The position numbers and the translations under genes were made by a program. A stretch of 64,000 bases of DNA from Marsupella aquatica (Eukaryota; Marchantiophyta), in NCBI GenBank assembly GCA_973895155.1, contig OZ316892.1, positions 15,190,001-15,254,000 of the forward strand, given 5' to 3'. The notes under the pieces were generated by a model. The model searched no databases and was not told the DNA's origin. It saw only the letters and a program-made list of their open reading frames with translations. This document shows positions 19,582-31,140 of this stretch, one piece after another; within the stretch, counting starts at the first letter, position 1; each line of letters begins with the position of its first letter.

Positions 19582-20210
19582 TCAATAACATGGTTCTTTA
19601 TCTAACTCCAAAACACAGCCTTCCTCATAATTACTCACTAAAAAGTGCTCCAAATACAATTCTGCAAGACCTACAAGATACAGTTCTGCACCCGTACAGG
19701 TGGGGAGTATGATGCGAAAGTACACATCTGGTGTGGTCTCATCTGTGATTGAAGGTAATTCTTCGATTTCCTTCGATACCAAGTCAAAGGCTACAAAAAA
19801 CTGCGAGACATATGCAGTGTTGGACAGAGGAAGCTGGGATGAGTTGGTATGTCACAGGTAGCGAACGCACTTAACTGTCACCAAAAGTACAAAAGCTTCC
19901 GCCTGCAGCCTGGGTTCAGCTATTCCACACCACAATTTCAGCATATGCAGATATCCATGAAAAGTTAAGCCCCACTCCTTTCAGAATGTCCTTCCAAAAT
20001 TGTAGCTTTCAATTTGTTAGAGAAGAACACCCTAAATTGGAGTCAGCTGAGTGCAATCCAACTTGCAATTCCGCGTTGAATTGCACGAATGTGCCACCAA
20101 ACTCGAAGATGTTACAATCATTGACTGCTCCCAGAAAACCTGCAAACCTGCAGCTAACATTCTATCCAATGCTTCTCGACGTATGTTCAAGCATTTCAAT
20201 TTTCAACATA
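19582..20210 (-). pseudogene. decayed coding remnant, F-box-associated-like
   Basis: Minus-strand frame open from about 19985 to 19582 with one TGA near 19857. The text is protein-like (WGLTFHGYLHMLKLWCGI, FFVAFDLVSKEIEELPS, AELYLVGLAELYLEHF). VAFDLVSKEIEELP resembles the core of F-box-associated or kelch-type C-terminal domains. Further upstream another coding-like segment appears after shifts. No start or F-box is intact, so it reads as a pseudogene between the gypsy element and the DUF668 gene. Family assignment is tentative. Confidence 0.33.
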
Positions 20211-20561
20211 GCCCCCAAAAGCTAAAGGGGTAAGATGGCAGTTTAAGGGACTGCAATATTCCTCTCCCTAAGATGAAAAGATTCGCCCAATGCAAGTAAT
20301 GAGCAAGAATCAATTTATCTTCATAAGATAATCCCACATTGCATGAACTTACTCGTAAATCCTCAAATCTAGCAAAGGTAATCTGTTTATAAGCATCTTG
20401 TGCGCGGCTTGCATCTTCTCCGCGCGCGTCCTGTTTCCCCCGCAGAAAGAATGTACAAGCTCCACTTCATCTAATTTGCAATTGACTAACTGGTTTATGA
20501 GGTGCTTTAGAGTCATATTTCCGATCCAAGCTCCTTATAAACTGTACAAATATACAAGCAA

Positions 20562-22388
20562 CTAAAATTGCCATTCAAGATAGTCCTCTACTTCCTTTTG
20601 GCTGTCATAGTCCACTGTATTCCCAATGGTCTTGTCTTTCTCGTGCCCCCATATGTAATTTAAGCCAACCAACAGCTCTGTAATTGCTGCCTCACTTTTA
20701 GCTAGATCTGCAAAATAGAGTGTTTGAAGCAAAAGAATGTTGGAGCGAGCTACGACCTGCTGCTGCTCGAAGTTGTGCTCAGACTGCCAACGAATCATAT
20801 TGTGGGCCAGGGGGGTTAACCACGCAAGTATTCTTTCCAAAGCATCCTTCCAATGACTAGCAATATCACCATCAAAGCCATCTTGCTTCCTCATTCCTGC
20901 CTTGAGTCTGGACCTCAGAGCCATTCGCACGCTCTTTGGTAGCATGTTGTACAGATCATCCCTGGAATCATGAGATATAAGATGTGGAAACTTGATCATC
21001 TTCTCAATGATGATGACAACGTTGGCGTAGTGTAAAGCCAGAGCAGCACCTCCAAGGGTGGTAGACGGGGCGTTATGATGCCTGTGTTTTGGATCAAAGA
21101 AGACTTTCCTGGTGTGACCGGTCTGACTGAAAAGATCATGATTTGAAGACACACTGGGTATCCTGAAAGGAGTTCTAAGGGGAAATGGTTGAGAGCTGCG
21201 GAGGGAGGCCGGGCTGAGGGTCTCTGCCAAATTAGACCATTGAGTGCCTGTCCCAACCTTACTAGAAAGGCTGATCGGGTTGTCGTGAGGGCTATCTATT
21301 GCGAGGGCCTGAAAATCCATGGACCCCCTCGTAGGGGATTGAAGGCAAGTTTGATAGAGAGGAAAATAGCAAGGATTAGGTTTTCTAGATTGACTAATGA
21401 TTGGCCCAGAACTTAGAGCCGGGCGTAAGTCAGAAACCACAGGGGATACTCGAGAGACATAAGAGCTACTTACTGAATTTGTGATTGCCCCGCTAACAAA
21501 GGTGCGATCATGAGGAGAGCCAGGAGTGAAAGGCCCCACGACTACTGGGCCAATTGAGGATTGCCGTTCCAATCCTCTGCGCGGAGGTGGAGGTGTCAGT
21601 TTAATAAAGGGCGAAGCTCCAGTCTTCAGAGGAGCGTCTCGTAATCTTTCAACGGGGAACAGCTGAGGCAACCCCAGGAGAGGAGAACCAAAGACTGTTA
21701 TAATTCTTCCATGAATGGTGCACACAGTTCGTGCGAGAAGGGTTACAATTTTGTCATAAGTGCTATTCCAAAGAGATAAATCTCTCAAGTACTTGATTTC
21801 CTGTCGATGCCATAATGCTTTCTCCTCCAGGGCAACCAATGTTTCTCTGTCACGCGGGGTACCTGACCCGTCATCCTGCATCCTTCTGATGGCGATCTCC
21901 AAATCTCCTAGAATCTCTAGTTCCTGGTACAGATGCGACGTTGAAGCGATGAATTGATCCATCTTCTTAACCTTTGCTTCCATGTCTTTGAGAGCGAATT
22001 CCCATTTTTGGACATCAATCTTATGCTTCAGTACGTCGTCATAGACATGCTCGAAACCGTGCAGTACCTGTTCTTGACATTTCTTCCCCAGTCGGGCAAC
22101 TGCCCCAGCTACTGCTGTCAGGTCCTGGAGTTTTTCCATGCAAGCCAAACTGAGAAGGACAGCCTCTTTGTCAGATACCAGGTTTAGAACGCCCTCAGCT
22201 TTGATCACATCTGTTCTAAGCCGAAGGATCTCATGATCACTCAAAGACTGCCACAGCAGCATGATCTTTGACATTACATTTGCCACCTCAAAGGAAAGGA
22301 TTCCTATTTTCGCTTTCTCGGGTTTTGCACCCTTCTTCTTCCGATCTCGTTCTATCACCGCCTTGATGGTGCTCACCTGGCTCCCCAT
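20562..22388 (-). CDS. PSK-SIMULATOR-like protein (DUF3475 + DUF668)
   Basis: A single-exon frame of 608 residues. The first ATG (22388) gives MGSQVS, a good N-myristoylation signal, so plasma-membrane attachment is likely; the codon four positions upstream is TTG. Domains: DUF3475 at about residues 28-85 (GILSFEVANVM, LSDHEILRLR), helical segments to about 240, a Ser/Pro-rich variable middle, and DUF668 at about 446-540 (GAALALHYANVVIIIEKMI, LPKSVRMALRSRLK). This is the architecture of plant PSI1/PSI2/PSI3, linked to growth downstream of phytosulfokine and brassinosteroid. Length and domain order match the family; no introns are needed. The biochemical activity is unknown. The gene lies about 1.4 kb from the gypsy element. 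Confidence 0.9.
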   Translation of the reverse strand: MGSQVSTIKAVIERDRKKKGAKPEKAKIGILSFEVANVMSKIMLLWQSLSDHEILRLRTDVIKAEGVLNLVSDKEAVLLSLACMEKLQDLTAVAGAVARLGKKCQEQVLHGFEHVYDDVLKHKIDVQKWEFALKDMEAKVKKMDQFIASTSHLYQELEILGDLEIAIRRMQDDGSGTPRDRETLVALEEKALWHRQEIKYLRDLSLWNSTYDKIVTLLARTVCTIHGRIITVFGSPLLGLPQLFPVERLRDAPLKTGASPFIKLTPPPPRRGLERQSSIGPVVVGPFTPGSPHDRTFVSGAITNSVSSSYVSRVSPVVSDLRPALSSGPIISQSRKPNPCYFPLYQTCLQSPTRGSMDFQALAIDSPHDNPISLSSKVGTGTQWSNLAETLSPASLRSSQPFPLRTPFRIPSVSSNHDLFSQTGHTRKVFFDPKHRHHNAPSTTLGGAALALHYANVVIIIEKMIKFPHLISHDSRDDLYNMLPKSVRMALRSRLKAGMRKQDGFDGDIASHWKDALERILAWLTPLAHNMIRWQSEHNFEQQQVVARSNILLLQTLYFADLAKSEAAITELLVGLNYIWGHEKDKTIGNTVDYDSQKEVEDYLEWQF

Positions 22389-25300
22389 TGTAAACCACAA
22401 TATTTGAATACTACGATATTCCTAACCGCACCATAGTCTCGAGGGACGTGGATGACACATATGAACTAGAACACCGTGCCCCGTACTGTAAATTTCTTGT
22501 CTTTTTCACGCCACTTCAGAGCTTCACTGTTATATAAGTTGGGGTGGTCCTGTACTCCCTTTGTGGTCACCTGAATTCTAAACCTCGCAGAACCCTGCCA
22601 TCCACAAGAAACGTAGAATAAATAACTCGGCGACAAGAGTGAGAAAATGTTTACAACCCAGTATTAAATTCCAAGTCAGTCACCTGCAGTACAACGTCCT
22701 TCAAAGATTCGACGGACTGCAGAACGAATCCGGTTGCTAGTCCGCTTCACAATTCTAAGTCAACTTTCCCCGCACTCTAAAATCCCTGCCTATTGTCGGG
22801 ACAGCTCAATCACACTGGTTGGGGCACCCAGCTCGCTTTTGCTGGAAGAAAAACCTCTATCTGAGAGCCACTTTGACACTCAGAACTAAGCCCTTCACTG
22901 AGATGTCAATCAAAACCTATGAAACAAGGTTTTCTGGAGCATCGTGGCAAAAGACCATCCTCTGATCTAGAAGCTGAAAGACCACGGCAGAGAAACCGGA
23001 GTGGGGAGCTATCATCGATGGAAGGGAAGGCGTTGAGTGTAGAATTGCATTCGGTAGTGAACAGATGAATGGTTCGTGCAATTCGCACTTACAACTTGCG
23101 GTGGAAGGCAATCACGAGAACAGGTAATTGTGATCCGGAGAACAAGCAATCTAATGGAAAGGAACCATAGAAGTCTCGCTTAGTGCCTTCCACATTCATT
23201 TCGCAAGGCCGGCAGGGCGGCTCTCTACGCTTTCTCGATGCCGTCTATCTAAAGACATTCGGATCTGACCCAATCATTATTGCTCTGACTGAAAGGATAG
23301 CCTTCATCGATCACTCAAGGGCCAGACAACGCAGAGTTTGCAGTGAACTGAACAACCATAGATAACATAACTCTCAATCGAAAGGAAGCAATTGAAGAGT
23401 TGGGGAGCTGCCTCACCTAAGCTCGCTAGACAGAACGAGTGTCTTCCGTTCATTCCGTGTATCTTCAAACCCATTGCGTAAAACAACACAGGAGTCGTGT
23501 CCACACCTTAACTCCACTTCCCGGGTACAGCACTACCAGATGGTAACAGAGTCTATCGGCAAGTGATGATCTGGCACTTTGCCTGGGTATCCTGCCGCCG
23601 CTGTTAATGAAAAAACTCCACGATCGCCTGTCCAAGGGCCCCAGAAATTGACCTTCTCTGGTTCAATAGCACGCTCCCATCCTCAACACTGGAAGTGAAC
23701 CGCAACCCCCAATTCCAGCAAGAGTGGAATCCTGCCGCCCCACAAAACTTTGGAACTCCCGGAATTTTGTCCCTGCTTTGAATGACATAATCTCATCAGC
23801 TTTTCGAGGATTTCATGATAAAGTTTATGTGTATCATCCTGTGAACAAATTATTCAAAAGAAGAAATCGACTTCACCACCAGCCACTTACTGGCAACGAT
23901 TTGTCTACCGAAGGATCGAATCCACTACTGAGAGCTGAAGCCCTATACTCCAGTCTTCTATGTGCCCGCCGCCGGCCCGTGGCACCCGTTTGTCTCCCAT
24001 CCCCTCTTGTCCTAGAAATCGCCCAAGAATTCATTCAGATATTCATCACAAACATTTCGGTCACCTCCACACTTGACTTGCCGGGAGTCAGACATGTTCT
24101 GGTGCTAGCTAGCCAGCTAGCAGACCACAGCAACACCTCAGCTGTTCTCTACTCCTCTCTAAAACGCGTTAAGCCGATCCGCACACAATCATCATCCTTT
24201 TGCTCCGCAAGGTCGTCGTCCTCCACGGCATCTGCCGAACACACGAATGCAGTATTCTGTCGCGAGGACGAGCGGGAGAGAGTGCAAGTTGGGGGTGTCG
24301 ATGAAGAAAGCTACCACCCTCCCCACTGCCTGCCTCTTCCTGCCTTGCTCTATCCCTTGGCTTCGTGCAGCTTCCTCTGCCCAACCTCTGCCCAGCCGAA
24401 AAGTCTTCACTCTCATCAGTAGACTCCGTCTCCGTCCGATCAATCGATCCTTCGTCTCGCGGCCAAAGCCGAGCCGAGGCGAGCCGAGCCCAGCCAAGCC
24501 CGCCGTGCTCGGACAGCTGCACTCCTACGACTTTTTCTTCGCTCCCCTCCGCTCTTCTGCGACAAGTTCGCTCCTGCTGATTATAATAAACTTTACCCGG
24601 CGCACACCTCACCTCACCTCGCTTCACCTCGCTCGAAGCAGATTAATCTGCAACATATTATTGCACTGAAAGTTTGTGACTACCGCTCTCCTATCCAGAA
24701 CCGCAAGCACAGTAAACCTTCACACTACAAACCCCATACTCATCGATGCCTTCTACAAGCTTTCTCTCCAACCCCGGGATTTGCACACTCACTCTCTCTC
24801 GTCTCTCTCTCGTCTCTCTCTGGCCTCGGAATCTAAGAGATTCATTCTTCCGCTGCAAAAGACACAAATCCGTTGCGAACTCGATCGTCGGCTACTCTTC
24901 CTCCTGCAATAGTAGTATCGGGATACTAAACTCGCCGCCGAGGCAGACTTGATGATGAGAGACTACTGCACCCATTCGATTCGATTCACCCGAGGGCCCC
25001 TGTACAATAATGATGACTAGTGCCCCGAGCAACGACGATGGGATCAGGACGAGACCAACCTCTCTCCTCGCCGTCACGCAATTTTACAGTAGAAGTCGAA
25101 GGCCAGGACAGAAATGCCGACCGGACCTCGTCCTTCCTGGTCCTGTTGTTGACTCCTGTAGTAGTCCTGCTCCTGCAATACTGATATTGTTGTTCTGTGA
25201 CTCTGTGAGGTCCCGTTGCTCTTTTTCCAGTCTGATCTCCGTGTATCCAGACTAGACCAAACCGGACCAATCGAACTGGATCAAACCAGACCAGAAATAT

Positions 25301-25450
25301 CGGAACCAGCCCAAACCAGACCAGACGTCGACCTGTCTCTAGCACTTCAGGTCCATGTCCCCAGCCAGACCAGGCAGTCGGGTCAGTCCGTCAGTCGTGA
25401 CTAGGGACTAATAAGGGACTAGGGACTAGGGACTAGGGACTCGGGAAGTA
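22389..25450. other. upstream region of the DUF668 gene; no separate gene seen
   Basis: No convincing coding sequence on either strand. A plus-strand open stretch at 23724-24422 starts at GTG and looks like chance. A TC-rich stretch (24786-24830, GA-rich on the gene's strand) is typical of 5' UTR/promoter DNA. 25250-25345 holds degenerate ACCAGACC-type repeats, and 25402-25441 short tandem copies of GGGACTA. Confidence 0.5.
25402..25441. repeat. short tandem repeat (GGGACTA type)
   Basis: Several head-to-tail copies of a 7-bp unit GGGACTA, with one interruption (AATAA). Confidence 0.8.
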
Positions 25451-27392
25451 CAAAGTTGCGTCAACCCTGGCAGTATGTTGTTCTCCATAGTAATCAATTT
25501 GTTACTCCGTACAAAATGATGAAGTTTACCACAACCCTGTAACTTGATGTACAGCAGGGAGACCGATGCCGGCAAATCCGTGTTTTTTCTCATCAAATCA
25601 CGTGAAATAGATTTCACACAAGGGGGGGGGAGAGGGGTATCCCCCCTATTTGCATGAGCCCATCATTGCGCAATTGACCTATCAAAATGAAGTCAATAGT
25701 GGTGCGATTCCTAAACTCGGTCCTGTACCCCTGTTTTGGTTTGCAGGGTTCGTTGCCATTGCCTGATGGTTGTGATCCATGTGTGGGGGAGGCAGATGCT
25801 TGTGGGTAATTTCTGTGTTTCTGATTGTTTTCAATAACACTCTATCCTGTATCCAGTAGCCATGACTACATTCCAAAATAAACTAGAAAATAAGAGGCTG
25901 GGCATCTTTGGGAAAGCCCAACATTCAGCCATCAACAAGTTTCCCAAGTGCTCTTGACCAATAAGTTGGACAATGGGATCCAATGGGAACTAAAGATGAA
26001 AGAACCCAACTGGAGGACCCCAAAAACCAACAGCACTCATAAAATGGCGGGGAGCCGAAGCAACCGTGGGCAGGCAACAAGTTGCAAGGCAGAACCCGGT
26101 TGTCCTATGGGCTCCCTACCAAGAATTCCCAAAGCAAAGGTAGGTGGAAGGGGCGACCAAACCGGCCAGCAACGTACAATGAAGTGGGGTCAGCCACCTA
26201 AGGAGGACGCCAACCCAAGGGCTCCTCCTGGTTATTTCAAGTGTGCAAGGTGGGTCACTATAAAAACGATGTCCACAGGCCAAAGGAAATTCACCAGGCA
26301 GGGAGGACTAGGTAAGGCTCAACTTGGTGCAAGTGGAGCCCAAAGTTCTAGATCCCAATGCTGATGAACTAGACAGTAAGTAAGCTTTGCTTGGGGTCAT
26401 CTTTGTTAGGCCAAAAACATAGTGGGATGCACCATTGATCTTTGATTTCCTGACGAGAATGGTGAATGGATGCCTTGATTGATGATTGTGGATGTGGAAG
26501 ACAGTGGCTAACTAGTGTGATCCTGCATTGGTTGCATTGATACCACAGCTTTGAAAAACTTCATAAGTGAAGGGCTGTGATGGAAACTAGGAGTCTCAAC
26601 AGTACCACCTCCAGGCACACCACAATCATGCAAGTTTTGGTATTGTAACTCATAAAGTCTCTAGGTTAGAACTAGGTCTTAACAGGAGAATCAAGCAGTT
26701 TAACTTTAGAGAGGATCTTTATATCTAAGACTGTATATAACTACATATTTCCCCTTTTATGTGGCCTGGTATGTTGTATCAAGAGGCATCTTACGTCGTC
26801 ATGGATCTTAGAATAGAGTTAGTTTATATCTATGAATTTTTATTAAGCGTTGGCATGTAATACTTCACCCTAAAGAGGAATTTCTTGCAAACCCAGAAGA
26901 GTGCAAGAAATACCTCAAAATTAGGGGATTTGCCCGAGTGGTCTAGGCATGTTGGGGAATGAGTAAGCATAAAGGCAACAGAATCAAGACCAAGCTAATC
27001 ACTCTCAAGCAACTCCAAAAGGACTTGAGGAACAGCTTTCAGACTTGGCAAAGTCGGGGGCAAATTCAAGGGCAGATTTGCTACAAGTCAATCAACATTA
27101 CTCCAACCAAGGAAGAGAAGGAAGCCAAGAAGGCAAAGACAAAAAAAGGCAACGGGTGATACACAGGAAGAGGTTAAGTCCATTATTGATATGTTTATAA
27201 ACGTGCTTTTGGATTCACTGTTGCCTTGCATATCACCAGATTGATTTGAAACCAGGGTCTACCTTATCGGAGGAGCTTGTCGGAACGACAACTGTTGATG
27301 GATTCCTGAGCGGAGTAGGAAGCCCACAGGTTCAAAAGGCCAAGTGTGACGCCTATGGTGCTCTGGTGATGTTTGTCACCAATGAAAATGGA

Positions 27393-28890
27393 TGGAACCC
27401 AGTGGTGGACCTCGTCACCCAGCGCCCTCACCAATCCCAGCACTCACGCCTAAGTGCCCTTGGTGCCCGAACGCCTCCACGGAATACCTTGAGCAAGTAA
27501 ACTAGTGCTCCTTGCACCGCCCGCGGCCCCTCCCATACGAAGCCGCACTTGCTCTCTAACTCAACTGCTACTCAACGGTCCTCCCTATCTGCACAAGTAA
27601 CCAAGCACCTCGGTAAGTAACCCTTCAGGATCTAGAACTCGTCAAGTCTAGCATCCTACTCAAGCTCAATAGACGTTGGTAAATAGGTCAGCGATAGGTC
27701 CTCCGGATGCCATAAGCCGGAACCAGAACCCACGCCCACTGTCCGTCCAGGACAGCTCCTTCCTTGGGCGCAGCTCGGGTTCCCCCTCGTACCTATCCAT
27801 CACCAACTGACCGCCCTGACCTCAGGACATACTCATGGCCCAAGTAGCGTAGCTTGTCCTAAAGCTTGTCCCAACATGCCGGGACCAGAATGGCCCCGAC
27901 TCCTGAATCCAACCCACGATTCGCACTACTGATGGTCTAGGGGCCGAACTCTCTTGGGGCTCAACCTCACACCTACTTGGCCTTGTCTCCCCAACGCAAG
28001 CTCCCTTGGGAGATTGAACGCGGCTTGGCTGCTGTTCGGCGAGATTTGGCAAGCGGGCGAGCTAACACCCGCAAACCCCGAGAACCCATGGTGCCCCCAG
28101 ACCCAGCTGAGCTCAGAAGAACGTAGCCCTCCTCAAGAGCTTTCCAACGCACCCAAGAAGTCCTCCAACGGACTTCTGGTTGGGAAAATATCATCATTTC
28201 CGTTTGGCGGTTTCCCTTAGTGTCGCGACCGCCGTGGCTCACGACTTCAGCTCACCCTTAGCCCCCAGGGAGACATCACTCCCCTCATATATGCTCTGGG
28301 GGACTGCCACCCCTGGACCAGCTTTGGTCCCTAAATATTTGGCCCCCAACCCGGATCCCATCGCGCATAATGGGTGCGCCACCAACTGGCAACGCCCATA
28401 ACTTTCTTGATAGGCATCCGCAAGCGGAGTGCCTTAGCCCATTGTGACCGGGTCAACCCAGTGCTCATGCCTAGGCCCTCAGGTCTGATCGCCGCTCAGG
28501 CCCCCCGACCGGCCCAACCGGGATTGGGCCACAACTTGCGCCCCAAGCGTCCGTTGCCAATGGCGTCAACTCCATTGGCCTTGGGCCCAAGAGGAGCTCA
28601 CACTCAAGCCCCCAGAACTCAAAGTTCATCCAGAGGTCCGAACGGCCATCCTTGAGCCCAGCCCATTTCCCCTTGACCCGACCAGCCATCGGTCAGTCCA
28701 AGTCCTTAGTGTGTGTCCCCAGCTTGGCTCCTTGCCTCGCTAGTGCCACGTCTCATTGCCCACAAGTCTCCCCATGCTAAGTCCTCCCCGGATGGCCTAT
28801 CCGGGCGTGGACCATAAGGGAGCTCGGCGTCGGAGTCAGCGACGCCGGAGCTAAGTGTTAAGGTAGTCGAGTTTCGCAACTAACCCTCCC
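27393..28890. repeat. 1.5-kb insertion in the gypsy RT (dispersed repeat)
   Basis: The RT text stops after NENG at about 27393 and resumes with CVDCHALKK at about 28892, so the sequence between was inserted. Parts match other places in the window: 27780-28160 resembles 43620-43995, and 28430-28690 resembles 46500-46760 in reverse orientation. Its lack of coding, length and copy number fit a solo LTR of another gypsy family. Exact ends were not resolved. Confidence 0.55.
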
Positions 28891-29620
28891 CCTTTGTGTG
28901 GATTGCCATGCACTCAAAAAACAGACAATGAAGAACAAATACCCATTACCTCACCAAGACTACTTGTTCAATGCTTTGGTGGATGTTGAGAAAGGTCTAG
29001 CCAAGTACTTTTCTAAGCTGGACCTTAGGACAGGATATAACCAGGTCCAGGTGGCCAAGGGCCACAATAGTTTGATGGCAATTAGGACTTGATTTGGGTC
29101 CTACAAGTTTTTGGTGATGTCTTTTAGCTTATCCCATGCTTGGGCTATGTTCATGAGTTCCATGATCTGTTGGACCAAGAGGTGGCGGTCTTCTTGGATG
29201 ATATCTTGGTTTAGGGAAGACTCTGGACGAGCATAACGGCCTTTTGCAAGAAGTGCTGAAGACTTTGTGAGACAATGCTCTGCATGGAAAGCCTAGTAAG
29301 TGCAACTTTGTCATCCAACAAGTTGAGTTCCCTCTGCCACATGATCGCACCAAAAGGGATGACCCCAAGCCTGGACATGTCAAGGTCATTCAAGAATGGG
29401 AGACACCTACCAATCTCAAGGAAACTTGCTTGTTAGTAGGTTTTGTATATATCCTTCTATCAAAGTTCCATCAAGAACTTTGGGAAGGTGCTATGTCCCT
29501 TGTACAGCTTGTCAAAGAAAGGCAAGGTGTTTTTTTGTCCAAAGAATGCAAGGCAGCACCCCAGGAGTTGAAGGAGGCAATGATGTTGCTTCCAGTTTTG
29601 AACTTACCCGAGGCGGAAAA

Positions 29621-29965
29621 TGTTGAGCATAGACGACAGTTGCAACGGCAAGCCCATGAACCATCGAACGCACAAGTATCGACACAGAGAGATACATGGT
29701 TCACCTCCACATGAGACCACATCCCCGGGAACACACAAGAGCTTTACTGCACTCTAGGCTGACCGGCCATCCCAAGCATTCACAACACAAACTCTCCCTA
29801 TCTCTCAATTGGCTCCGTAAAAATGAGCCTGAGTTCCTACTCTCCAAGCAAACACCATTTGGGTATAGTGTGTGTGTAACATGACTAACCTAACCTAGTC
29901 TGCGACTAAGGTTAGCCCTAATTGCGGTACAGTCGTTTCTGTACCCCTAAGAGTATATCCTAACA
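29621..29965 (-). repeat. solo copia LTR, same family as the nested copia
   Basis: On the minus strand it starts TGTTAGGATATACTC and ends GCTCAACA. Its 3' half matches the LTRs at 3937-4339 and 9980-10364 (for example TTCCC ... GTAGCCTCA, GTGAACCA). Flanks GAAAA/AAAAA are a weak target duplication. It interrupts the old gypsy element. Confidence 0.85.
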
Positions 29966-30383
29966 AAAAAGCCTTATGAGATATGGACGGACACGTTGAA
30001 TTTTGATATTAGGGCTGTCCATAACCAAGATAATCAGCTCGTGGGATATCTATCAGTCAAGGTGGAGAACAAGTGGCCGACTCAAGAGCAGAAACACTAT
30101 TGTTTGTGCAATGAAACAATGGTACATCCATCTCATGGAATCCCGGCACATACCCAATTTCAATGATAATATCTATGTGACTTATTTCTTGGCTTAATCC
30201 AAGTCATTGCCAATGCAATGCCGCTGGCCAGAGCGCATCCAAAAGTTCCCTAATTATAAGATCCAATATAAACCAAGGGAGAACTTAGTGGCGGATGCCT
30301 TATTGAGGCATGAGATTTGGTTGAAAGGTGCATTGTCAAATCCAATTCACTAGACAAGTTGCTCAGGGCCTATGCATACAATT

Positions 30384-30860
30384 GCTTGACAACAATATGG
30401 CTAACTTGACTTGGGATCAATACAAAGGTATGGCATGTCTCATTGAACAAGGCCAAAATACTTATGTGGAAGCAGTTGAAGGCTTCTATTCCAGAGAAGT
30501 TGACGACGATTACTTGACAACAATATGCCTCACTTGACTTGGGATCAATAAAAGTTGCAGCATGTCTCATTGAACAAGGCCAAAATACTTAGGTGGAAGC
30601 AGTGCAAAGGCTATATTCCAGAGAAGTTGAAGACGATTACTTGACAACAATATGGCTAACTTGACTTGGGATCTATAAAAAGGTGCAGCATGTCTCATTG
30701 AACAAGGCTAAAATACGTGTGTGGAAGCAGTCAAAGGCTTATACTCCATGTTGCAACAAAATATGACTAACTTGATTTGGGATCAATAAAAAGGCGCGTC
30801 ATGTCTCATTGAACAAGGCCAAAACACTTATGGGGAAGCAGTCGAAGGCTTATTTTCCAT
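30384..30860. repeat. tandem repeat, about 125-bp unit, four copies
   Basis: Diverged head-to-tail copies recur near 30384, 30514, 30639 and 30764. Each has CTTGACAACAATATG, then GACTTGGGATCAAT, then CATGTCTCATTGAACAAGGC. They lie between the RNase H and integrase relics of the old gypsy element. Confidence 0.85.
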
Positions 30861-31140
30861 GTTGAAACAGTGCCGCAATTCTAGGTGGGTGGGTCATAGA
30901 GGTCAAAATTCTACTTATGGTTTGTCGGTTAAACAGAGTTATTGGCCATGCATGAAGGAGCTAATCATTGACCATGTCAAGAAGTGCTATATTTGCTACA
31001 AGAACCACCAGAGTATTGTAAGTCTGGAGGGTTGTTGCAACCATTGGCGCTCCTTCATGGCCCATAGGAAAGTGTTTCGATGGATTTCACCACGTACTTG
31101 CATGATTCAAACAGCTTCAACTTCACGATGGTTGTCATAG

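Larger units (their letters stand above)
25948..31140 (+). mobile_element. decayed Ty3/gypsy element with two later insertions
   Basis: Plus-strand gypsy pieces appear in order. There is a Gag zinc-knuckle relic near 26230 (YFKCARW ...) with LVQVEPKVLDPNADELD after it. Polyprotein pieces follow at 26850-27160 (ITLKQLQKDLRN). The RT is split: ALVMFVTNENG at 27358-27393, then KKQTMKNKYPLP and YFSKLDLRTGYNQVQ at 28910-29060. The RNase H end lies near 30240-30300 (YKPRENLVADAL), and the integrase zinc domain at 30890-31010 (KQSYWPCMKELI, CYICYKNHQS). Many stops and shifts show it is old. A 1.5-kb segment interrupts the RT and a solo copia LTR sits at 29621-29965. It is not closely related to the methyltransferase-bearing element. 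Confidence 0.8.

Noticed and set aside
23724-24422. 232-codon open frame on the plus strand
   Set aside because: It starts at GTG, matches no family I know, and lies in the upstream region of the opposite-strand DUF668 gene; probably chance.
26925-26955. tRNA-like 5' half (GGGGATTTGCCCGAGTGG)
   Set aside because: It resembles a class II tRNA A-box, but no anticodon arm, T arm or B-box follows, and the region is readable as decayed gypsy polyprotein.
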